Shown: piece after piece, positions 32,692-41,088 of the stretch | Layout: each line of letters starts with the position of its first letter | Position numbering within the stretch: the stretch's first letter is position 1 | DNA from: Actinomycetes bacterium | GTDB taxonomy: Bacteria; Actinomycetota; Actinomycetes; Propionibacteriales; Propionibacteriaceae | Length of the DNA: 64,000 nucleotides | Direction of reading: 5' to 3' | Assembly: GCA_023460935.1 (NCBI GenBank) | Contig: JAEWOI010000014.1 | Location: 1-64,000 of the forward strand | Translations under genes and position numbers: made by a program | The notes under the pieces: model-generated | What the model was told of the DNA's origin: nothing | Database searches by the model: none | The model's input: only the letters and a program-made list of their open reading frames with translations

Positions 32692-35148
32692 ATGCCCAAG
32701 TCACTGAATGTGGATCCGGCGAAGGTCCGGGCCGCCTCGACCATCACCGTGCCGCCCATCCCGGTGAACGCCTACAGCCGTGACTTCGCCGCGGAACTGG
32801 AGCGCTTCGGCGCGGCCGGACTCGTCGCGATGCTGCACGACATGCTGGCGATCCGGGAGTTCGAGTCGATGCTGAACTCGATCAAGACCACCGGCGGGTG
32901 GCAGGGCATCGAGTACAACCACAAGGGTCCGGCCCACCTGTCGATGGGCCAGGAGGCGTCCGCGGTCGGCCAGGCCGCCGAACTGGACGCAGACGACTAC
33001 ATCTTCGGCAGCCACCGCAGCCACGGCGAGATCCTGGCCAAGAGCTTCTCCGCTGCCCGCAAGCTGGACCCGGCGAAGCTGACCGGGATCATGACCGACT
33101 TCCTCGGCGGCGACACCCTGCGCTACGCGGAGAGGATCGGCTACGACACCGCGGAGGAGCTGACCGAGAACTTCATCCTGTTCGGCACCCTCGCGGAGAT
33201 CTTCGCCCGCAAGGCCGGCTTCAACCGGGGCATGGGCGGCTCGATGCATGCGTTCTTCACCCCGTTCGGCTCGATGCCCAACAACGCGATAGTTGGTGGC
33301 TCGGCGCCGATCGCGAACGGCTCGGCGCTGTTCAAGCGGGTGAACCGCCGGCCCGGCATCGTGATCGCCAACATCGGCGACGCGTCCATGGGCTGCGGGC
33401 CGGTGTGGGAGGCCATGATGTTCTCCGCCATGGACCAGTTCCGCGAGCTGTGGCGCACCGAGGACGGCGGCAACCCCCCGATCCTGTTCAACTTCTTCAA
33501 CAACTTCTACGGCATGGGCGGCCAGACCGACGGCGAGACCATGGGCTACGACATCCTGGCCAGGGTGGGCGCAGGCGTGAACCCGGAGGCCATGCACGCC
33601 GAACGGGTGGACGGCTACGACCCGCTGGCCGTCGCCGACGCGATCCGGCGCAAGAAGGAACTGCTGCTCGCCGGCCGTGGCCCCGTCCTGCTGGACACGA
33701 TCACCTACCGGATCTCGGGCCACAGCCCGTCCGACGCTTCCAGCTACCGCACCCGGGAGGAGATCGAGGCCTGGGAGGCGGCCGACTCGATCACCAGCTT
33801 CCGTGACCTGCTGGTGGGAGAGGGCGTGATCGCGCGCACCGAGGTGGACGACCTGCACGCCCGCATCGTCGAGCGGCTCACCCGGGTGCTCGCGCTGGCC
33901 TCCAGCGACGAGCTCGAGCGGGTGGACGCCACCTACATCGAGGGCGCGATGCTCTCCAACGGCCACGTCGAGGCATTCGGCGACGGGGAGGAGCCGGAGC
34001 TGCTCGAGCCGCTGGCCGAGAACGCCCGGGTGAAGGCGATCGCGAAGAAGGTCCGCACCGCAAGGGACGCGGACGGCAAGCCGGTCTCCAAGGTCAGGAT
34101 GTACCAGTTCCGCGACGGGCTGTTCGAGGCCATGGCGCACCGCTACGCGATCGATCCCACCATGTGCGCCTGGGGCGAGGAGAACCGTGACTGGGGCGGC
34201 GCCTTCGCCGTCTACCGCGGCCTCACCGAGCTGCTGCCCTACCGGCGGCTGTTCAACTCCCCGATCTCGGAGGCGGCCATCGTCGGTGCCGGCGTCGGCT
34301 ACGCGCTTTCCGGCGGCCGCGCTGTCGTCGAGCTGATGTACTGCGACTTCCTCGGCCGGGCCGGTGACGAGGTGTTCAACCAGATGGCCAAGTGGCAGTC
34401 GATGTCGGCCGGCCTGCTGAAGATGCCGCTGGTGCTGCGGGTGAGCGTCGGCAACAAGTACGGCGCCCAGCACTCCCAGGACTGGGCAGCGCTGGTTGCG
34501 CACATCCCCGGGCTGAAGGTGTACTTCCCGGCCACGCCGACCGACGCCAAGGGCATGCTGAACCTCGCCCTTGCCGGCACCGACCCGGTGGTGTTCCTGG
34601 AATCGCAGCTGCTCTACGACATCGGCGAGCAGTTCGAGGCCGACGGTGTGCCGGAGGGCTACTACGAGACGCCGGAGGGCCAGCCCGTCGTCCGCCGCGA
34701 GGGCACCGACGTGACCATCGCCACCCTGGGCGCGACGCTCTACCGGGCGCTGGAGGCGGCTGACCAGCTGCAGGAGAAGTACGGGATCTCGGCCGAGGTG
34801 ATCGACCTGCGGTTCGTGGCTCCGCTGGACTACACCACCGTGGTGGAGTCGGTGCGGAAGACGGGGCGGCTCGTGCTCGCCTCCGACGCGGTGGCCCGGG
34901 GCTCGTTCCTGCAGACCGTGGCCAACGACGTCCAGAACCTCGCCTTCGACGCCCTCGACGCGCCGGTGGTCGTGGTCGGTGCCCGCAACCACATCACGCC
35001 CGCGCCGGAGCTGGAAGACCTGTTCTTCCCGCAGCCGGAGTGGATCGTCGACGCGATCCACGAGCGGATCCTGCCGCTGGACGGGCACGTGCCGGGCGCG
35101 AACTACACCGACGGCGAGCTGCTCCGCCGCACCCGCCTCGGCGTCTGA
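32692..35148 (+). CDS. Fused alpha/beta 2-oxoacid dehydrogenase E1 (thiamine diphosphate enzyme)
   Basis: An 818-residue E1 that decarboxylates a 2-oxoacid and passes the acyl group to E2. The first half is the alpha part, with SHRSHGEILAKS, MGGSMHAFF and the thiamine site IGDASMGCGPVWEA near residue 229 followed by FFNNFYGMGGQ. A helical linker runs to about residue 465. The beta part has FNSPISEAAIVGAGVG, ELMYCDFLGRAGDEV and HSQDWAALVAHIPGLKV. Most bacteria encode the two halves separately. RBS AGAAGGAAG precedes ATG 32692. The substrate could be pyruvate or another short 2-oxoacid; it cannot be told from sequence. Confidence 0.88.
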   Translation: MPKSLNVDPAKVRAASTITVPPIPVNAYSRDFAAELERFGAAGLVAMLHDMLAIREFESMLNSIKTTGGWQGIEYNHKGPAHLSMGQEASAVGQAAELDADDYIFGSHRSHGEILAKSFSAARKLDPAKLTGIMTDFLGGDTLRYAERIGYDTAEELTENFILFGTLAEIFARKAGFNRGMGGSMHAFFTPFGSMPNNAIVGGSAPIANGSALFKRVNRRPGIVIANIGDASMGCGPVWEAMMFSAMDQFRELWRTEDGGNPPILFNFFNNFYGMGGQTDGETMGYDILARVGAGVNPEAMHAERVDGYDPLAVADAIRRKKELLLAGRGPVLLDTITYRISGHSPSDASSYRTREEIEAWEAADSITSFRDLLVGEGVIARTEVDDLHARIVERLTRVLALASSDELERVDATYIEGAMLSNGHVEAFGDGEEPELLEPLAENARVKAIAKKVRTARDADGKPVSKVRMYQFRDGLFEAMAHRYAIDPTMCAWGEENRDWGGAFAVYRGLTELLPYRRLFNSPISEAAIVGAGVGYALSGGRAVVELMYCDFLGRAGDEVFNQMAKWQSMSAGLLKMPLVLRVSVGNKYGAQHSQDWAALVAHIPGLKVYFPATPTDAKGMLNLALAGTDPVVFLESQLLYDIGEQFEADGVPEGYYETPEGQPVVRREGTDVTIATLGATLYRALEAADQLQEKYGISAEVIDLRFVAPLDYTTVVESVRKTGRLVLASDAVARGSFLQTVANDVQNLAFDALDAPVVVVGARNHITPAPELEDLFFPQPEWIVDAIHERILPLDGHVPGANYTDGELLRRTRLGV

Positions 35149-35270
35149 GTTTCGGGGGCGCGAAGCGCAGCGTCGCCGGCCCTCCGCGGCGGACGAGGAC
35201 GACGGTGCCGCGGGGAGGGCTGCGTCCGAGCGACTGTGGGTAGGGTCGGAAGTGACAACGAGGAGGACTG

Positions 35271-35813
35271 ATGACTGACCTGAGCGGCAAGAAGGTGGCG
35301 TTCGTGCTCAAGCGCGGCGTCGAGCAGCCGGAACTGACCGATCCCTGGCAGGTGCTGGCCGACGCCGGTGCCGAGCCGGTGCTGATCTCGGAGGAGCCGG
35401 GCACCATCACCGCCCTGATCGGCGACTGGGACCGCGGTGACGACTTCGACGTCGACCTGACCCTCGACGAGGCCGATCCCGGGGACTACGACGCGCTCGT
35501 GCTGCCCGGGGGCACCCTCAACTCGGACAAGATCCGCACCAACCCGAAGGCGATCGCCTTCGTCAAGGCGTTCTTCGACGCCGGCAAGCCGGTGGCCTCG
35601 ATCTGCCACGGCCCCTGGATCCTGATCGAGGCGGGCGCCGTCGAGGGGCGCACGCTCACCTCGACCACCCGGATCGCGACCGACCTGAAGAACGCCGGCG
35701 CCAACTGGGTGGACTCCGAGGTGGTCGTTGACGGCAACCTGGTCACCAGCCGGAGCCCGCGGGACCTGCCGGCCTTCAACGCAGCCCTGGTCAACGCTGT
35801 CGCCAACTCCTGA
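35271..35813 (+). CDS. DJ-1/PfpI-family class I glutamine amidotransferase-like protein
   Basis: A 180-residue protein of the PfpI/YhbO group, associated with stress and repair of glycated macromolecules. The nucleophile elbow is ASICHGPWILIEAG, with the usual Cys-His pair. Supporting segments are KVAFVLKRGVEQPEL at the N terminus, DYDALVLPGGTLNSD and VDSEVVVDGNLVTSRSP near the C terminus. RBS GAGGAGG lies before ATG 35271. It is the last rightward gene before the convergent rlmB-cysS operon and is probably unrelated to the sugar genes. Confidence 0.9.
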   Translation: MTDLSGKKVAFVLKRGVEQPELTDPWQVLADAGAEPVLISEEPGTITALIGDWDRGDDFDVDLTLDEADPGDYDALVLPGGTLNSDKIRTNPKAIAFVKAFFDAGKPVASICHGPWILIEAGAVEGRTLTSTTRIATDLKNAGANWVDSEVVVDGNLVTSRSPRDLPAFNAALVNAVANS

Positions 35814-35889
35814 CGCATTCGGTCGGGCTGCTGGAGGGACGTCGACTCCCGGCTGGCGTGTGCCGCCCCTTCGCAGGCTCGAGAAGAAG

Positions 35890-36864
35890 TCAGGCGCGGG
35901 AGCGGCTGATTTCGTAGAGCGCGATCGATGCGGCCACCGAGGCGTTCAGCGACTCGACCGCAGAGCCGATCGGGATCCGGGCCAGTACGTCACAGTTGTC
36001 GCGCACGAGCCGGGCGAGGCCCTCGCCCTCGGAGCCGACCACCAGCAGCACGGGGCCGTCGATCCCGGGGAAGCCGGAGATGTCGGTCTCGGCCTCGCCG
36101 GCCAGACCCACGACGGTGAAGCCCGCGTCGGCGTAGGTCTTCAGCGTGCGGTTCAGGTTCGTCACCCGGGCCACGGGGATGCGTGCTGCGGCCCCGGCGG
36201 AGGTCTTCCAGGCCGCTGCGGTGAGCTGGGCCGAGCGCCGTTCGGGGATGATCACTCCCTGGGCACCGAAGGCCGCGGCACTGCGCACGATCGCGCCGAG
36301 GTTGCGCGGGTCGGTGATCGAGTCGCACGCCACCACCAGCGACGCGGTGGGGGAGTCGAAGGCTTCGGCCAGCACGTCCTCTGCGTCGGCGTACTCGTAG
36401 GGCGGCAGTTGCAGCGCCACCCCCTGGTGCACCCCGCCGCCGGTCAGGCGGTCGAGCTCCGGACGGGTGGCCTGGAGCAGCGGGATGCCGTGCTCGGCCG
36501 CGAACTTCAGGATGTCGCGCAGCCGGTCGTCCCGTTCGACCCCGTCGGCGACGTATGCGCGGCGCACCGGGAGCCCGGCCTGCAGCGCCTCCAGCACCGG
36601 GTTGCGGCCGATCACCCAGTCGGAGCCGGCAGTGGCGGTGTTGGCCGACCGGGTTCCGGCACGCTGGCGGGTGGCCGGCTTCCCCGTGGTCCGGCCGGGC
36701 TCGTCCGGCCCCCGCCGACGGTAGGCCTTGTGGTAGGGCCGGTCCTCGGCCTTGGGCGTGGGACCCTTCCCCTCCAGGCCGCGCCGCACCCTGCCGCCGG
36801 ACCCGGCGGGGGTGGTCTTGCCCTTCTTGCGGACCGCGCCCTTGCGCTGGCTGTTTCCCGGCAT
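35890..36864 (-). CDS. rlmB: 23S rRNA (guanosine-2'-O-)-methyltransferase, RlmB/TrmH family
   Basis: A SPOUT-class methyltransferase of 324 residues that would methylate a guanosine of 23S rRNA. A basic N-terminal extension of about 75 residues precedes the substrate-binding domain (VIGRNPVLEALQAG). The knotted catalytic domain shows DSITDPRNLGAIVRSAAAFG, LLVVGSEGEGLARLV and the final AVESLNASVAASIALYE. It starts seven bases after the cysS stop. The cysS-rlmB pair is a common bacterial arrangement. Confidence 0.92.
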   Translation of the reverse strand: MPGNSQRKGAVRKKGKTTPAGSGGRVRRGLEGKGPTPKAEDRPYHKAYRRRGPDEPGRTTGKPATRQRAGTRSANTATAGSDWVIGRNPVLEALQAGLPVRRAYVADGVERDDRLRDILKFAAEHGIPLLQATRPELDRLTGGGVHQGVALQLPPYEYADAEDVLAEAFDSPTASLVVACDSITDPRNLGAIVRSAAAFGAQGVIIPERRSAQLTAAAWKTSAGAAARIPVARVTNLNRTLKTYADAGFTVVGLAGEAETDISGFPGIDGPVLLVVGSEGEGLARLVRDNCDVLARIPIGSAVESLNASVAASIALYEISRSRA

Positions 36865-36871
36865 GACGCTC

Positions 36872-38290
36872 CTACTTCTCCAGTGACCAGCGAGGGCCGT
36901 TGGCGGTGTCCTCGATCTTCAGCCCGAGCTCGGCCAGCCGGTCGCGGATGGCGTCCGCAGCCGACCAGTCCTTGCGCACCCTGGCCTGCTGGCGCTGCTC
37001 GAGCAGCGCGGCGACGAGACCGTCGACGACCGGACGCAGGTCGCCACCCGCCCGTTGGTCGCCCCATTCGGGATCGCCCGGATCGAGACCGAACACCTTG
37101 AGCATCAGGTGCACCGCGAGCAGGTGCCGCTGGACGGCCTCGACGTCGCCGGCGTCCAGGGCGATGTTGCCGTCGCGGATCGTGCCGAACAGGACCGCCA
37201 GGGCGGCCGGGGTGGACAGGTCGTCGTCCATCGCTTGGGCGAACGCCTCCGGGATGGCCTCCTCCGGCACGTAGGCGACCCATCCGGGGCCCACGGTGCC
37301 CGCGCGTTCCAGGAAGGAGTCGATGCGGGCCAGCTGGGCCGCCGCCTCGGCCAGGGAGGCGTCCGACAACTCGATCGCCGAGCGGTAGTGGGGTCCGGCG
37401 AGGTAGAGCCGGACGGCCCGCCCGCCGTAGGTCTCCACGGCGGTGAGCACGTCGGCGGTGTTGCCGAGCGACTTGCTCATCTTCTCCCCGGCCAGCGTGA
37501 CCCAGGCGTTGTGCATCCAGTACCGCGCGAACGGGCGGCCGGCAGCCCGGGACTGGGCGAGTTCGTTCTCGTGGTGCGGGAAGCGCAGGTCGAGCCCGCC
37601 GCCGTGGATGTCGAACTCCTCGCCGAGGTACTTGCCGGCCATGGCTGAGCACTCCAGGTGCCAGCCGGGTCGACCGCGCCCCCAGGGAGTGTCCCAGGCT
37701 GCGGTCTCCGGCTCGCCGGGCTTGTGTCCCTTCCACAGCGCGAAGTCACGGGGGTCCCGCTTGCCGCGGGGGTCCGCGTCCTCCGCCGGCGCCATCTCGT
37801 CGGGCCGCATGCCGGACAGCTGGCCGTACTCCGGCCAGGACCGGACGTCGAAGTAGACGTCGCCCGAGCCGTCACCGGCGGCGTAGGCGTGGCCGCGCGC
37901 GATGAGCGTGGCGATCAGCTCCAACATCTCCGGGATGTGGCCGGTAGCCCGCGGCTCGTAGGTGGGCCGGCGCACCCCGAGCGCGCGGAAGGCGGAGTGG
38001 AAGACACCTTCGAAGAGGTAGGCGTGCGCCCACCACTCCCGGCCCTCCTCCGCCGACTTGATCAGGATCTTGTCGTCGATGTCGGTGACGTTGGTGACCA
38101 TGGTCACCTCGTGGCCGGAGAACTCCAGCCAGCGCCGCAGGACGTCGAAGTTGACCTCCTTGCGGATGTGCCCCAGGTGCGGGCTCGACTGCACGGTGGG
38201 CCCGCAGCAGTAGATCGACACCTTGCCGGGTACCAACGGCTGGAAGTCGACCACTGCGCGCCGGGCGCTGTCGTACAGGCGGAAACTCAC
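36872..38290 (-). CDS. cysS: Cysteinyl-tRNA synthetase
   Basis: Class I aminoacyl-tRNA synthetase of 472 residues, near the usual 460 to 480. Zinc and cysteine recognition begins at YCCGPTVQSSPHLGHIR, where PHLGH is the HIGH-type motif. The KMSKS motif appears as EKMSKSLGNT. The WHLECSAM segment provides further zinc ligands, and IHGGGLDLRFPHHENE is typical of CysRS. The start is GTG 38290. TAGACT ends six bases upstream, so the mRNA is probably leaderless. Confidence 0.95.
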   Translation of the reverse strand: MSFRLYDSARRAVVDFQPLVPGKVSIYCCGPTVQSSPHLGHIRKEVNFDVLRRWLEFSGHEVTMVTNVTDIDDKILIKSAEEGREWWAHAYLFEGVFHSAFRALGVRRPTYEPRATGHIPEMLELIATLIARGHAYAAGDGSGDVYFDVRSWPEYGQLSGMRPDEMAPAEDADPRGKRDPRDFALWKGHKPGEPETAAWDTPWGRGRPGWHLECSAMAGKYLGEEFDIHGGGLDLRFPHHENELAQSRAAGRPFARYWMHNAWVTLAGEKMSKSLGNTADVLTAVETYGGRAVRLYLAGPHYRSAIELSDASLAEAAAQLARIDSFLERAGTVGPGWVAYVPEEAIPEAFAQAMDDDLSTPAALAVLFGTIRDGNIALDAGDVEAVQRHLLAVHLMLKVFGLDPGDPEWGDQRAGGDLRPVVDGLVAALLEQRQQARVRKDWSAADAIRDRLAELGLKIEDTANGPRWSLEK

Positions 38291-38296
38291 CGCCGC

Positions 38297-38302
38297 AGTC
38301 TA
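38297..38302 (-). promoter_or_regulatory. -10 element for cysS (leaderless start)
   Basis: TAGACT on the minus strand lies six bases before the GTG start. That places the expected transcription start at or next to the first codon. No clear -35 is seen. Confidence 0.5.
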
Positions 38303-38311
38303 TTAGGTGCG

Positions 38312-38345
38312 GGCCCCCGGCCCCGCCCTCCGTAGCCCGGGGGCC
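38312..38345. terminator. Hairpin after the DUF4032 gene
   Basis: GGCCCCCGG at 38312-38320 pairs with CCGGGGGCC at 38337-38345. It lies between the DUF4032 stop and the cysS promoter and probably ends the DUF4032 transcript. Confidence 0.55.
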
Positions 38346-38348
38346 GGG

Positions 38349-39722
38349 TCAGCGCTTGTTGCGGGCCCGCAGCGCGTCGATGTCGAGGTAGCCGGGTGGT
38401 GCCGCGGGCTCCGCCTCGACGATGTCCTCCCACGGGTCGGCCGGCATCGGGCCCTCGTCGTCGACGAAGCCCTGGGAGGGGTCGTACGGGTTGGCGAGCT
38501 GCCGGTCCTCACCCACCGGGCGGGTGTCGTTCATGGCCTCGTCCGGCAGCACCCGCAGGACGTCCTGGATGTAGCCGAGGGTCGCCTCCACCAGGGGCAC
38601 CTCCCGGTTCTGGCGCTGGGACGCGTACCACCGGTAGTCGAGCACCTCGTGGTAGATCTGGGCGCTCTCGCGCTTGCCGCGCAGGTCGGGCGGGACGGCG
38701 GTCACCACCGGCTGGAAGCACTCGGTGAGCCACTGGTGGGCGACCACTGCCTCGTCGACGTGGCCCTGGTTGGTGCGCGCCCGGAACGTGTCCAGGTCGT
38801 TGAGCAGCCGGCGGGCCTGGTGCTCCTCGACGTCCAGGCCGGTGAGGCGCAGCAGGCGGCGGGTGTGGTGGCCCGCGTCCACGACCTTCGGCTGGATGCG
38901 GATCCGGGAGCCGTCGGGGGAGGTGTCGATGGCGAGTTCGGCGACGTCGAAGCCGAGCGCGTTGAGGCGGCGCACCCGGTTCTCGATGCGGAACACCTCC
39001 TGGTCGGAGAACTCCTCGGCTCCGGTGAGTTCTGCCCACAGCTCGCGGTAGCGCGACACGATCGACTCCACGAGCTTCAGCGGGTCGAGCGATTCGTCCA
39101 GCAGCTGCCCGGCCTCCAGGTCGCTGAACTCGCCGTAGAGGTTGGTGGTGGCGATCGACAGGTCGTGCTCGCGCTGGCCGTCGGTGAGCTGCTCGTGCAT
39201 TTCGGCGGTCTCGGCGTCCACCAGGTACGCGGCGAACTCCCCGGCGTCGCGCCGGAACAGGATGTTCGAGAGGGACACGTCGCCCCAGAGGAAGCCCACC
39301 AGGTGCAGCCGCGCGAGCAGCACGACCATCGCGTCCAGCAGCCGGCCCACTGTGTCCGGCCGCACGCCCTGGGTGAACAGGGAGCGGTAGGGCAGGGAGA
39401 ACTCGAGATGGCGGGTGATCAGCACCGGGTCGAGCGGCTGCTGGTCGACGTCCAGCCGTCCGGTGACCACCGCGAGCGGCTCGACCGCGGGGGTGTCGGT
39501 GCGGTGCAGGTCGGCCAGCATCCGGTACTCGTGGATCGCCAGGCTCTCGATGACCTCCTTGGCCGCGTAGACCGAAGTACCCACCTTGATGAACCGGACG
39601 ACGTGGCGGGAGATGCCTCGGGGGAGGGCCACCAGGTGCTCGGTCGGCCACTCGGCCAGGGGCAGTTCCCACGGCAGCGGAATCAACCGTGAATCCGGGC
39701 GCGAGGACAGGAACCTTGGCAC
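38349..39722 (-). CDS. DUF4032 protein with kinase-like core
   Basis: A 457-residue actinobacterial protein of the DUF4032 family. The N-terminal half resembles lipopolysaccharide/aminoglycoside kinase folds: a possible lysine in VYAAKEVIESLAIHEYR, a catalytic-loop-like FLWGDVSLSNILF and a metal-loop-like LVDAETAEMH. The C-terminal half, ending in an acidic and proline-rich tail, is specific to the family. No substrate is known. The start is GTG 39722, with TAGAAC six bases upstream, suggesting a leaderless mRNA. Confidence 0.8.
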   Translation of the reverse strand: MPRFLSSRPDSRLIPLPWELPLAEWPTEHLVALPRGISRHVVRFIKVGTSVYAAKEVIESLAIHEYRMLADLHRTDTPAVEPLAVVTGRLDVDQQPLDPVLITRHLEFSLPYRSLFTQGVRPDTVGRLLDAMVVLLARLHLVGFLWGDVSLSNILFRRDAGEFAAYLVDAETAEMHEQLTDGQREHDLSIATTNLYGEFSDLEAGQLLDESLDPLKLVESIVSRYRELWAELTGAEEFSDQEVFRIENRVRRLNALGFDVAELAIDTSPDGSRIRIQPKVVDAGHHTRRLLRLTGLDVEEHQARRLLNDLDTFRARTNQGHVDEAVVAHQWLTECFQPVVTAVPPDLRGKRESAQIYHEVLDYRWYASQRQNREVPLVEATLGYIQDVLRVLPDEAMNDTRPVGEDRQLANPYDPSQGFVDDEGPMPADPWEDIVEAEPAAPPGYLDIDALRARNKR

Positions 39723-39767
39723 CCGTCTGTTCTACACCATCGGGCCGCAGGGGCCCGCTCCCGGAAA

Positions 39768-39824
39768 CCTCACAAGCTGTGAGTCGGGCCCCGATGTCGG
39801 CGGCCGACCCACAGCTTGTGGAGG
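39768..39824. terminator. Imperfect hairpin with CAAGCTGTGAGT core
   Basis: CACAAGCTGTG at 39771-39781 pairs with CACAGCTTGTG at 39810-39820; inner bases extend the stem with mismatches. It follows the stop of the UgpC-type gene on the minus strand. Twelve bases are identical to the left arm of the hairpin at 28748-28797. Confidence 0.6.
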
Positions 39825-39832
39825 TGTTGCGG

Positions 39833-40930
39833 TCAGGCGCTGAGGCGCTCCTGCGTCTTCGGCGAGAACACGTGCATCGTCGCCGGATCGAGCGGGCTCA
39901 GCTGGACCGTGGTGCCGCGGCTGGGTGGCGTCCTGGCGGAGACGCGGGCCACGATCTGCTGCGCGGTCAGCTTCTCCTCGGTGCTGAGCCCGGCCAGCGT
40001 GCCGTACACGTAGGCGTCGGCGCCGGTCTCCTCCACCACGTCGACGTCCAGGCCGATGCCCTGGTCGGCGATCTGGAAGTTCTCCGGACGGATGCCGAGC
40101 ACCAGGCTCTTCTCGTCCCCGGCCTTGGCCAGGACCTCGCGCGGCACGGGCACGGTGTAGTCGCCCACCTTGACCCCGCCCTCGGTGATCTCGCCGGTGA
40201 TGAGGTTCATCGCCGGGGAGCCGATGAAGCCGGCGACGAACAGGTTGGCCGGCTTGTCGTACAGGGTGAGGGGGCTGTCCACCTGCTGCAGGAGCCCGTC
40301 CTTCAGCACCGCCACCCGGTCGCCCATCGTCATGGCCTCGACCTGGTCATGGGTCACGTAGACGGTGGTGACGCCGAGCCGGGTCTGCAGCGCGGCGATC
40401 TGGGTGCGGGTGGAGACGCGCAGCTTGGCGTCCAGGTTGGACAGGGGCTCGTCCATCAGGAAGACCTGCGGCTGGCGGACGATGGCCCGGCCCATGGCGA
40501 CGCGCTGGCGCTGGCCACCGGAGAGGGCCTTGGGCTTGCGGGCCAGGAACGACTCCAGGCCGAGCAGGTGCGCGGCCTCGAGGACGCGGGCGTCCCGCTC
40601 GGCCTTCGGTACGCCGGCCATCTTCAGGGCGAAGCCCATGTTGTCGGCGACAGTCATATGGGGGTAGAGCGCATAGTTCTGGAACACCATGGCGATGTCC
40701 CGGTCCTTGGGGGGCAGGTCGGTGACGTCGCGGTCGCCGATCATGATCTTGCCGGCGTTCACCTCTTCGAGGCCGGCGAGCATCCGCAGGGACGTGGACT
40801 TGCCGCAGCCGGACGGTCCCACCAGGACCATGAATTCCCCGTCGCCGATCTCGAGGTTGAGCTTGTCGACGGCGGGATGGTCAGCGCCGGGGTAGACCCG
40901 GGTCGCATCCATGAAAGTGACAGTGGCCAT
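39833..40930 (-). CDS. ugpC: ABC transporter ATPase, UgpC/MsmK/MalK type
   Basis: A 365-residue ATPase that energises carbohydrate or glycerol-phosphate importers of the CUT1 class. Walker A is GPSGCGKST, the signature is ALSGGQRQRVAMGRAI, Walker B is VFLMDEPLSNLD, and the switch is YVTHDQVEAM. The C-terminal OB-like regulatory domain (VLGIRPENFQI) is typical of MalK relatives. It stands alone without permeases, so it probably serves several importers elsewhere, as MsmK does. ATG 40930 is chosen over the longer frame because the family starts MATVTF. RBS AAAGGTG. Confidence 0.9.
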   Translation of the reverse strand: MATVTFMDATRVYPGADHPAVDKLNLEIGDGEFMVLVGPSGCGKSTSLRMLAGLEEVNAGKIMIGDRDVTDLPPKDRDIAMVFQNYALYPHMTVADNMGFALKMAGVPKAERDARVLEAAHLLGLESFLARKPKALSGGQRQRVAMGRAIVRQPQVFLMDEPLSNLDAKLRVSTRTQIAALQTRLGVTTVYVTHDQVEAMTMGDRVAVLKDGLLQQVDSPLTLYDKPANLFVAGFIGSPAMNLITGEITEGGVKVGDYTVPVPREVLAKAGDEKSLVLGIRPENFQIADQGIGLDVDVVEETGADAYVYGTLAGLSTEEKLTAQQIVARVSARTPPSRGTTVQLSPLDPATMHVFSPKTQERLSA

Positions 40931-40948
40931 GCCGAAAACACCTTTCCA

Positions 40949-40966
40949 CGGGCAGGTACGTGCCCG
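40949..40966. repeat. Short inverted repeat upstream of ugpC
   Basis: CGGGCA and TGCCCG flank a six-base centre within the ugpC leader. A second odd palindrome, CGTTTCAAACG, lies at 41049-41059. Either could be a regulator site; nothing else links them to a known protein. Confidence 0.3.
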
Positions 40967-41075
40967 ACGATCCGTAGTGGAAGAGAAGTCGGCCGCGGGT
41001 GCGGCCGAGGCCATCTTGACACGGGCGGGCCGGTGGTGGCCATGGGTTCGTTTCAAACGCTCCGACCGCCGCGGG

Positions 41076-41081
41076 TAGGCT
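41076..41081 (+). promoter_or_regulatory. -10 element for the DedA-like gene (leaderless start)
   Basis: TAGGCT ends seven bases before the GTG at 41089, so the message would begin at the start codon. No convincing Shine-Dalgarno is present. Confidence 0.5.
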
Positions 41082-41088
41082 CCAGCGG

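Noticed and set aside
32701..35088. 795-codon minus-strand frame opposite E1
   Set aside because: It mirrors the E1 codons exactly; the E1 frame has thiamine-binding motifs and this one has none.
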